NCBI GenBank assembly: GCA_031268545.1
Contig: JAIRXD010000059.1
Span: 1 to 5,101 of the forward strand
Origin: Puniceicoccales bacterium
GTDB lineage: Bacteria > Verrucomicrobiota > Verrucomicrobiia > Opitutales > LL51
Direction: 5' to 3'
DNA length: 5,101 nt
The notes beneath the pieces were generated by a model that saw only the letters and a program-made list of their open reading frames with translations, was not told the DNA's origin and searched no databases. Below are positions 1 to 5,101 of the stretch, piece by piece. Made by a program: the position numbers and the translations under genes. Within the stretch, counting starts at the first letter, position 1. Every line of letters starts with the position of its first letter.

Positions 1-36
1 CGAGTCGGGCACATTCAGCCACTCTGTCATCTCTCC
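1..36 (-). tRNA. tRNA-Ser(CGA), 5' part, truncated by the window edge
   Basis: Read on the minus strand from position 36 down to 1, this is the first half of a serine tRNA. The parts in order are the 7-nt acceptor strand GGAGAGA (36-30), TG at tRNA positions 8-9, a D arm whose three stem pairs are ACA/TGT around the loop with the typical AGTGGCTGAA string, G26, the anticodon-stem strand CCCGA, and loop bases C32, T33, C34, G35. An anticodon starting CG occurs among serine tRNAs only as CGA (reads UCG). Many bacterial tRNA-Ser genes have GCA/TGC in the D stem; here both sides differ in a compensating way, which supports a functional fold. The third anticodon base, the long variable arm, the T arm and the 3' end lie outside the window, so the isotype call rests on the 5' half. 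Confidence 0.85.
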
Positions 37-45
37 GTGCCGATT

Positions 46-74
46 ATGTAAAATAAAACATAAACTCTAGGCAA
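46..74 (-). promoter_or_regulatory. Probable sigma70-type promoter of the tRNA-Ser gene
   Basis: On the minus strand, TTGCCT (74-69) resembles a -35 box. It is followed after exactly 17 nt by TTACAT (51-46); TACATA one base further on is an equally good -10 with an 18-nt spacer. The -10 ends about 9 nt before the tRNA 5' end at 36, so transcription would start a few bases ahead of the mature tRNA, as is usual for tRNA promoters. The spacer and the DNA upstream are AT-rich. The boxes match the consensus only in part; position and spacing carry the call. Confidence 0.55.
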
Positions 75-98
75 GTGAAGAATTACTAGCTTTCATTT

Positions 99-110
99 TA
101 AAAATTTTTA
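99..110. repeat. 12-bp perfect AT palindrome in the divergent intergenic region
   Basis: TAAAAATTTTTA reads the same on both strands and lies between the tRNA-Ser promoter and the GTG start of the pseudopilin gene. It could be a bent A-tract, an operator half-site, or chance in AT-rich DNA. It lacks the GC-rich stem expected of a terminator. The rest of the gap at 37-128 holds nothing else I can name. Confidence 0.3.
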
Positions 111-128
111 TACACCATCAACCAGACG

Positions 129-950
129 GTGCTGAAATCTGGCAGGAGCGGTTTTACAATCATAGAAATTTTGGCTGCAAGCACCATCACTGTGATAATT
201 GTAGGCCTGCTGAGCAATGGAATGAATACGGCAGTAACTGCATGGCGCACAAAAGCTTCGATAGACAAAGCCTACTGCGATCTGCTGCTTTGCTTAGATC
301 AAATCGAATTAGCTATCACAACCGCTGCTGCCTGCGATGCTTTCAATATTAAAGCCTGCTATGATCACGGCGGACTGAGTTTATCGTTCTGCCACCCAAG
401 TAGTTACGATTTATCAAAAATGTCATTGATTGAATTTAAACTAGCCCAGCTACCGCTGGATTATTACTATCTAATGAATAAAGCCACACCACTGAGGGCA
501 GTAAAGGGTATCTTTATGCTACGCAGTGGGTTAGATGATCACATTTCCGAAATCAGCCATGCTTTGCCCAGTTCCAAAGCCACCACTGATCGGCAAAATG
601 ATGAAAAGGAGGACATATATAATCTGATACTCCTAAATGTGGTGAAATTTCAAGTAAGTCTATGTGGGTTAACCAATTATGCCTCAACAAACCCAGAAAT
701 TGACTACATAGAAGCAACCCTAGCACCAAAACATTTTACCATTGACCAGATGAAAATTTTCGACTCGAATGGAGCAGAAATTGTTCTGGACAGCACACCT
801 GGGAAACCTGAGCCAAAATTCATCGACCTGATGATCGAGGTTATTCCGGATATATTGGTGAATAAATATGAAAAGGCATCCGAATCAATGCGCAAGGAAC
901 TCTTTCAGCGACATGGAGTTAGAATGAATAGAATCATCCGATTTAATTGA
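129..950 (+). CDS. Pseudopilin-like protein with type IV prepilin leader (GspJ-like minor pseudopilin)
   Basis: This 273-residue protein begins with a class III prepilin leader: a short basic leader (K3, R6) ending in Gly8, then a mature N-terminus FTIIEIL with Glu13 at position +5, followed by a hydrophobic helix to about residue 28. A prepilin peptidase would cut after Gly8 and methylate Phe9. The helix would hold the protein in the inner membrane until assembly into a pseudopilus. The remainder (about 40-273) has no motif I can assign; the size, and a C-terminal part ending in hydrophobic strand-like segments, fit GspJ-like minor pseudopilins of type II secretion-like systems. There are six cysteines (50, 55, 69, 77, 88, 179). 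The start must be GTG at 129: the frame opens only at 102, no ATG lies upstream of the leader, and the first internal ATG would remove it. No clear Shine-Dalgarno sequence is seen. It is the only pilin-type gene in view. Its stop is 2 bp from the stop of convergent ligA. Confidence 0.8.
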   Translation: MLKSGRSGFTIIEILAASTITVIIVGLLSNGMNTAVTAWRTKASIDKAYCDLLLCLDQIELAITTAAACDAFNIKACYDHGGLSLSFCHPSSYDLSKMSLIEFKLAQLPLDYYYLMNKATPLRAVKGIFMLRSGLDDHISEISHALPSSKATTDRQNDEKEDIYNLILLNVVKFQVSLCGLTNYASTNPEIDYIEATLAPKHFTIDQMKIFDSNGAEIVLDSTPGKPEPKFIDLMIEVIPDILVNKYEKASESMRKELFQRHGVRMNRIIRFN

Positions 951-952
951 CT

Positions 953-2734
953 TCATCCATTGGAAAAGTTGACGCCATGATTTCTAAGAGCTTCGATGGT
1001 TGCGATGACCTGCTTCTTGGAAAAAAAATCAATTATATCGCTAGCGGTTTTCTCACCAACCCGCGGGACCATCATCAATTTCTCCAAAGTAGCACCGATC
1101 AGAGCATCCAGAGAATTAAACTTAAGTGCCAGATCCTTAGCTGTTTGCAAACCAACTGAAGGAATGCCAAGGCCGTAGATCAATCGATACAAATCCTTGT
1201 GTTTACTGGCTTCTATGGCCATCAACAAATTTTCTGAAGATTTTGGTCCAAAATTATCCATGGAAATAATATGATACATTTTTAAACCATATATATCGCT
1301 CATGTTTTCTATCAATTTAGCAGATATAAGTTTAGTTACCACGGTCGATCCAAGTTGATGAATATCCATTGCGTTTCTGGAAGCAAAATGCAAAATTCTC
1401 TCCCGACACTGGTCGGCACAGCTAAAATTTTTACATTTCCAAAAACCATCGCCATTGGATTTTTCGAGAATTGCTCCACAGCTTGGGCAGTTTTTCGGGA
1501 AGACAAATGGCATAGCTGTAGGGTCGCGCTTAGCCAGGTTTACCTCCAAGATTGCCGGAATTATTTCACCAGCCTTCTCTATTATCACCCGGTCGCCCAG
1601 GCGAATATCTTTGCGTTTTATCTCGTCTTCATTATGCAAAGTTGCTCGCGAAACCATTGTGCCAGAAATAAATACAGGACTAAGTTCCGCTACCGGCGTG
1701 ATGATTCCAGTCCTTCCCACCTGCAGCGATATGGCCTCAATCACCGATTCAACCTGACTTGGAGAAAATTTATAGGCAAAGGCCCATCTCGGAGCTTTGG
1801 CCGTACAACCCAGTAGATCATGGTACTTTAACTCATTGACTTTCAATACTGCACCATCGGTTGGATAGCCAAGGGTAGATTTGATTGAACCCAATTTTTC
1901 TATTTTTTCATAGACTTCATCCAAACCTGTGGCCAAAAAATACACATCCTGACCAGGAAAACCTCTTTGTCTCAGATCCGCCAAAACTTCGGACTGGTTA
2001 TGATAACTAATTCCGTCGCAACGACCAACACCATACAAAATTATACTTAGTTGCCGTTCAGCCACAAGATTACTATCGAGCAGCTTTATTGTACCTGCCG
2101 CAAGATTTCTTGGGTTTGCAAATGGTTCTTCTCCGGCTTTTATTTTCTTTTCGTTGATTCTTTCGAAAACATCATTGCGAATAAAAACCTCTCCACGGAA
2201 TTCTACAAAGCCTGTTGGCCAATTAATTTTTTGGGGTAAATTATCGATTGTCCTCAGGTTTTGGGTTACATCATCTCCATGAATTCCATCGCCCCGAGTA
2301 ATGGCATGAAGCAGGTCTCCATCCCTATAGATCAGGTTTATTGCGACGCCATCTATCTTTGGCTCAACAACATAGGTGATATCATCGCAACAAATTTTCC
2401 GCCTAATCTTTTCATCGAAGCGCTTCAGATCGGTGAGATTGTAGGTATTATCCAAGCTAAACATTTTCGACAAATGGCTTCTCGAGACAAAACCAGGATC
2501 GCTATCGTCACCGATTTTTTGTGAAAATTTTTCTATTTCCTCTGCAGAGCCGACCAATTTTTCCAAATTTTCCAGTTCAATCTTCAGACAATCATACTCA
2601 AAGTCCGATATTTCTGGTCGAGAATCTCTATAATATAGCAGGTCATGCTTAATAATCTCATCCCTGAGCTTTTTGAGCCGGCCTAGCATCACAACACGTT
2701 TTTGCCGTTCGATTTGGCTAAATGGATCTGACAT
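953..2734 (-). CDS. ligA: NAD-dependent DNA ligase LigA, without a BRCT domain
   Basis: LigA seals nicks in duplex DNA using NAD+, joining Okazaki fragments and finishing repair. Domains in order: Ia NAD-binding region with YY and EISDFEYD (about 34-48); adenylation domain with motif EPKIDG (124-129), Lys126 being the AMP-accepting lysine, plus TRGDG (146-150), FRGEV (179-183) and PTDGAVLKV (291-299); OB fold with VGRTGIITPVAEL (339-351); zinc finger Cys416, Cys419, Cys434, Cys439; helix-hairpin-helix region (about 450-580). The protein ends at residue 593 with GVNFSNG, the junction where the C-terminal BRCT domain normally starts; family members are usually about 660-700 residues. All catalytic parts are intact, so nick sealing should remain. 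ATG 2734 is the most upstream start possible, because an in-frame TAA lies two codons before it. The gene begins 15 nt after the tRNA-Arg CCA end and is probably co-transcribed with it. Confidence 0.96.
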   Translation of the reverse strand: MSDPFSQIERQKRVVMLGRLKKLRDEIIKHDLLYYRDSRPEISDFEYDCLKIELENLEKLVGSAEEIEKFSQKIGDDSDPGFVSRSHLSKMFSLDNTYNLTDLKRFDEKIRRKICCDDITYVVEPKIDGVAINLIYRDGDLLHAITRGDGIHGDDVTQNLRTIDNLPQKINWPTGFVEFRGEVFIRNDVFERINEKKIKAGEEPFANPRNLAAGTIKLLDSNLVAERQLSIILYGVGRCDGISYHNQSEVLADLRQRGFPGQDVYFLATGLDEVYEKIEKLGSIKSTLGYPTDGAVLKVNELKYHDLLGCTAKAPRWAFAYKFSPSQVESVIEAISLQVGRTGIITPVAELSPVFISGTMVSRATLHNEDEIKRKDIRLGDRVIIEKAGEIIPAILEVNLAKRDPTAMPFVFPKNCPSCGAILEKSNGDGFWKCKNFSCADQCRERILHFASRNAMDIHQLGSTVVTKLISAKLIENMSDIYGLKMYHIISMDNFGPKSSENLLMAIEASKHKDLYRLIYGLGIPSVGLQTAKDLALKFNSLDALIGATLEKLMMVPRVGEKTASDIIDFFSKKQVIATIEALRNHGVNFSNG

Positions 2735-2740
2735 TTTTTA

Positions 2741-2744
2741 CACC
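2741..2744 (-). promoter_or_regulatory. Weak ribosome binding site of ligA
   Basis: GGTG lies 6 nt upstream of the ligA ATG, inside the 15-nt gap left between the tRNA-Arg 3' end and ligA. It can pair with the anti-Shine-Dalgarno core (complement GGAGGTGATC). It is the only candidate in the gap, so either initiation is weak or the ribosome needs little leader. Confidence 0.3.
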
Positions 2745-2749
2745 GAAAG

Positions 2750-2824
2750 TGGCGCCCCCGCCGGGACTCGAACCCGAATCTTCGGCTCCGGAGGCCAATG
2801 TTCTATCCATTTAACTACGAGGGC
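2750..2824 (-). tRNA. tRNA-Arg(CCG), complete, with encoded CCA
   Basis: Read from 2824 down to 2750, the sequence folds into a full cloverleaf. The acceptor strands GCCCTCG and CGGGGGC pair over seven positions with one T-G wobble. The D stem is GTT/AAC. The anticodon stem TTGGC/GCCGA encloses the loop CTCCGGA, with anticodon CCG at 2791-2789 (arginine, codon CGG). A short 4-nt variable loop follows, then the T stem TCGGG/CCCGG around the loop TTCGAGT. The discriminator base is G, followed by an encoded CCA (2752-2750), so the mature 3' end does not depend on CCA addition. The gene sits 37 nt downstream of the ruvX stop and 15 nt upstream of the ligA ATG, on the same strand as both. No clear -10 box is seen in the 37-nt gap, so processing out of a longer mRNA is likely. 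Confidence 0.96.
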
Positions 2825-2861
2825 ATTTTCCACCTTTAGGAAGATATTACTTTCGTCAATA

Positions 2862-3305
2862 TCATAACTTTCGAGAACCCAACAAATTCAGGTAATCTTG
2901 CAAGATTATTGCAGCCGCCGTAGAATCAATGGCACCGGAACGCCTATTTTTAACCAGGGATTTTATTGATTTTTTACTGCCAATACTGACCAGGTCTTCC
3001 TGGGCCTGAACAGTGGTAAGTCTTTCATCAGCACGCTCTACTGGAACGTCAATGATCTTTTTCAATCTGGCCATAAAACCATCAACTTCCTTCGCTTTGA
3101 ATCCGATGGAATCATCCATGTTGACCGGATAGCCAATTATTATTCGATCAATTTTGCGCTTGACGATGAGATCCTCCAAAATCGAAAACACATTCATTTC
3201 ATCGGTGTACAGTATCGGCTTGAGCGGCACAGCGATACGCAATTCATCATCACCAAAACTCAATCCAATTCGCTTCTCGCCATAGTCTATGCCAATAAAG
3301 TTCAT
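2862..3305 (-). CDS. ruvX: RuvX/YqgF family RNase H-fold nuclease (pre-16S rRNA processing or Holliday junction resolvase-like)
   Basis: At 147 residues it is slightly longer than the usual 135-145 of the YqgF/RuvX family. The motifs appear in order: GIDYGEKRIGLS (5-16) with the first catalytic Asp7; GYPVNMDDS (58-66), a variant of the usual G-P-NMDGS motif; DERLTT (93-98) with acidic residues; and the C-terminal DSTAAAIILQDYL (127-139) with Asp127. These give an RNase H-like fold with metal-binding acidic residues. In E. coli YqgF takes part in maturing the 5' end of 16S rRNA; in other bacteria the family has been described as a Holliday junction resolvase. The sequence does not decide which role applies, and both are cytoplasmic. 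ATG 3305 is well fixed because an in-frame TGA lies three codons upstream; no strong Shine-Dalgarno sequence is seen. The gene follows pgk by 16 nt and precedes tRNA-Arg by 37 nt, consistent with one operon. Confidence 0.93.
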   Translation of the reverse strand: MNFIGIDYGEKRIGLSFGDDELRIAVPLKPILYTDEMNVFSILEDLIVKRKIDRIIIGYPVNMDDSIGFKAKEVDGFMARLKKIIDVPVERADERLTTVQAQEDLVSIGSKKSIKSLVKNRRSGAIDSTAAAIILQDYLNLLGSRKL

Positions 3306-3321
3306 TCCAGATCAGCAACAA

Positions 3322-4518
3322 TTATTTTTTATCCAGCGCTACTATACCTGGCAACTCCTTGCCTTCCAAGAACTCTAAACTTGCACCGCCGCCAGTACTT
3401 ATGAATGTCACATTGTCTGCAAATCCGCTTTTTTTAACAGCTTTGACCGAATCTCCGCCACCTATTATCGAGGTTAACTTGCTGCTAGCAATCGCCTTAG
3501 CGATCTCGAATGTACCGTTTGCACAGGTTTCTATTTCAAAAATTCCCAGCGGACCATTCATGAGCACAGTCTTTGATTCAGTAATAATTTTTTTGTACAG
3601 GTCGATCGTTTTTGGACCAATATCGACGCCACGCAAACCATCAGGGATATCTTCGTCAACCACTTTCAATTCGCCTACGGAACGAGCATCGAAATCGATT
3701 TTGTCTGTGACTACGGAATCCAACGGCAACAACAACTTAACACCTTTGGCCTGAGCTTTTTTGATTGCTGACACGGCCACATCTACCTTGTCTAATTCAA
3801 CCAAACTTGCACCAATGGAGTTACCTTTGGCCAACATAAAAGTATATGCCATCGCACCGCCAATGATCATAGCATCGGCTTTGTCCAACAAAGAATCTAT
3901 AACAGAAATTTTATCACTCACCTTGGCTCCTCCCAAAATCACAGTAAAAGGTCGCTCTGGATTGGAGGTCTTCTCACCCAAGAACTTAAGCTCTTTTTCC
4001 ATTAGGAATCCAGCCACACAGGGCGATAGAAATTTCGTGACACCAACCGTAGATGCATGGGCTCGATGGGCAGTCCCAAAGGCATCATTAACAAAAGCTT
4101 CGGCCAGGTCGGCCAATTTTTTTGAAAAACTTTCATCATTCTTAGTTTCTTCGGCATAAAATCTTACATTTTCCAAAAGAACAACGTCGCCATCTTGCAG
4201 ATCCAGAACGATTTTATGGACACTTTCACCGATGCAATCGTTTAAAAACAATACCGGTTTATTCAGCCTTTTAGATAAAACTGCCACCACAGGTGCCAGT
4301 GAAAATTTATCATTTTTCTCTCCATTTGGTCGGCCTAAATGACTTACAAGTATCACTTTTGCACCCTGATCGGCCAGATATTTTATGGTCGGAATAGCAG
4401 CAATAATCCTCGTATCATCGGAAATTTCGCCGTTTTCTCCCAGTGGTACATTGAAATCGACCCTGACCAATACCCGTTTGCCGGATAAATTCACATCTTT
4501 TACCGTAAGAATCCCCAT
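3322..4518 (-). CDS. pgk: Phosphoglycerate kinase
   Basis: It converts 1,3-bisphosphoglycerate and ADP to 3-phosphoglycerate and ATP in glycolysis, or the reverse in gluconeogenesis; cytoplasmic monomer. From ATG 4518 the protein has 398 residues, the normal family length. Conserved parts in that numbering: RVDFNVPL (19-26, substrate Asp21 and Asn23), Arg37, SHLGRP (59-64), ENVRF with Arg119, [14 protein letters not shown] (144-157) with Arg152, GGAKVSDK (196-203, nucleotide-site lysine), GPLGIFE (323-329, acidic Glu328), GGGDS (353-357) and TGGGA (375-379). All substrate- and nucleotide-binding motifs are present, so the enzyme should be active. The frame extends upstream to a TTG at 4557, with other ATGs at 4536 and 4530. 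I chose 4518 because [19 protein letters not shown] then begins where homologues begin; none of the candidates has a strong Shine-Dalgarno sequence. The gene lies between tkt (46 nt upstream) and ruvX (16 nt downstream). Confidence 0.96.
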   Translation of the reverse strand: MGILTVKDVNLSGKRVLVRVDFNVPLGENGEISDDTRIIAAIPTIKYLADQGAKVILVSHLGRPNGEKNDKFSLAPVVAVLSKRLNKPVLFLNDCIGESVHKIVLDLQDGDVVLLENVRFYAEETKNDESFSKKLADLAEAFVNDAFGTAHRAHASTVGVTKFLSPCVAGFLMEKELKFLGEKTSNPERPFTVILGGAKVSDKISVIDSLLDKADAMIIGGAMAYTFMLAKGNSIGASLVELDKVDVAVSAIKKAQAKGVKLLLPLDSVVTDKIDFDARSVGELKVVDEDIPDGLRGVDIGPKTIDLYKKIITESKTVLMNGPLGIFEIETCANGTFEIAKAIASSKLTSIIGGGDSVKAVKKSGFADNVTFISTGGGASLEFLEGKELPGIVALDKK

Positions 4519-4564
4519 GGCTCTGAACATATCCATGTTTGCTATGTTCGCAAGCAAAAGCTAC

Positions 4565-5101
4565 TTACAGATCCAGCAATTTATTGGCCATAGTTACAAT
4601 ATGGGCTACAGTGAGTCCAAAATGTTCTGTAACTTCTTCTGCTGCAGCACTAAAACCATAATCGTCCACAGAAATGATTTTTCCTCGTCGACCTATATAT
4701 CTATACCAATTTAAAGATATACCGGCCTCTACGGCGATCATATGTTCACAATTTGGCAATGTAAATTCTTTGAACGCAACAGTTTGTCCATCTAATATCT
4801 CGCAACAGGGAATGGACCCAACCTTCACAAAATCCCCTATTTTGGCCAGCATCCATGGCAAATCTCAATTCATTACAGGTGGCAATTATGATTAATTTGA
4901 GATCAGAAATTTCTTTTTTTGCCACATATCCTCCATGAGCTACTCCAGCTCTTCTTTGCTGAGGTATCAACGAATTAAGTGCATTAACAGCTTGTCTCGT
5001 AAGGATTAAAGCCGTAGGCCCTGATTTTTTTCCCATTGCTACTGCCCAGGCCCCAACGGTCTCCTCTCCATCCGCAGGCCGAATTATATCCAGATTATTT
5101 A
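4565..5101 (-). pseudogene. tkt: Transketolase, C-terminal part, split by a one-base frameshift (degraded gene or sequence error)
   Basis: Transketolase moves two-carbon units between sugar phosphates in the non-oxidative pentose phosphate pathway, using thiamine diphosphate. The frame entering from the right edge, read from about 5100, gives IIRPADGEETVGAWAVAMG, then GPTALILTRQ and GGYVAKKE, and continues to IIIATCNELRFAMDA at about 4848. This matches the pyrimidine-domain end and the start of the C-terminal domain. The homology then jumps to another frame, from about 4846: AKIGDFVKVGSIPCCEILDGQT, AVEAGISLNWYRYIGRRGKI, DDYGFSAAAEEVTEHFGLTV, with the stop at 4565. Going from the first frame to the second means skipping one base, between about 4856 and 4844; dropping one G at 4847/4846 gives AMDAAKIGD, as expected in the family. 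No other lesion is seen in 537 bp. The catalytic thiamine-binding part lies outside the window. Without the correction, the first frame runs on to a stop near 4746 and the normal C-terminus is lost. Confidence 0.8.

Noticed and set aside
1..56. End of an upstream protein gene on the plus strand
   Set aside because: All three frames stop by position 70, and the stretch 1-36 is explained by a tRNA-Ser on the other strand.
105..128. Plus-strand promoter for the pseudopilin gene (TATACA at 109-114)
   Set aside because: No acceptable -35 box lies 16-18 nt upstream, and the start point would fall almost on the GTG.
1355..1816. Plus-strand open frames inside ligA, about 100 and 153 codons
   Set aside because: They are antisense to strongly conserved ligase coding sequence, show no recognisable motif and have no start signals.
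2825..2861. TTGACG about 30 nt ahead of tRNA-Arg as its own -35 box
   Set aside because: No -10-like hexamer follows at 16-18 nt; the sequence there is AAGGTG.
3359..4159. Two plus-strand open frames of about 130 codons inside pgk
   Set aside because: They are shadows of the conserved pgk frame with low-complexity Ser/Pro/Thr-rich translations.
4746..5036. Two separate small overlapping genes at the right end
   Set aside because: Each half matches consecutive parts of one transketolase C-terminus, so this is one gene with a frameshift.

Overview
The window looks like chromosomal sequence from a moderately AT-rich bacterium. Its content is mostly housekeeping. A Verrucomicrobiota-type source is my best guess. 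It rests mainly on the lone GspJ-like pseudopilin and the general look of the proteins, so the phylum is an inference with low to moderate confidence.

Layout, left to right. Positions 1-36 hold the 5' part of a tRNA-Ser (anticodon beginning CG, so almost certainly CGA) on the minus strand. It runs off the left edge and has a recognisable sigma70-like promoter at 46-74. Diverging from it on the plus strand is one pseudopilin-like gene (129-950) with a GTG start and a textbook type IV prepilin leader. All else is on the minus strand and reads right to left: the C-terminal part of transketolase (runs off the right edge and carries a one-base frameshift), phosphoglycerate kinase (pgk), the RuvX/YqgF nuclease-fold protein, a complete tRNA-Arg(CCG) with encoded CCA, and NAD-dependent DNA ligase (ligA). 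ligA and the pseudopilin gene converge with only 2 bp between their stop codons.

The minus-strand genes are tightly packed (gaps of about 46, 16, 37 and 15 nt) with no convincing terminator or internal promoter between them. A single transcription unit is therefore plausible: carbon metabolism (tkt, pgk), then rRNA/DNA maintenance (ruvX), a tRNA, and replication/repair (ligA). If so, excision of tRNA-Arg would leave ligA mRNA with a leader of about 15 nt.

The points most worth a second look are the LigA that stops exactly where its BRCT domain should begin, the tRNA wedged between ruvX and ligA, and the frameshifted transketolase. I see no CRISPR array, insertion sequence, phage gene or defence system, and no convincing evidence of an undescribed system.
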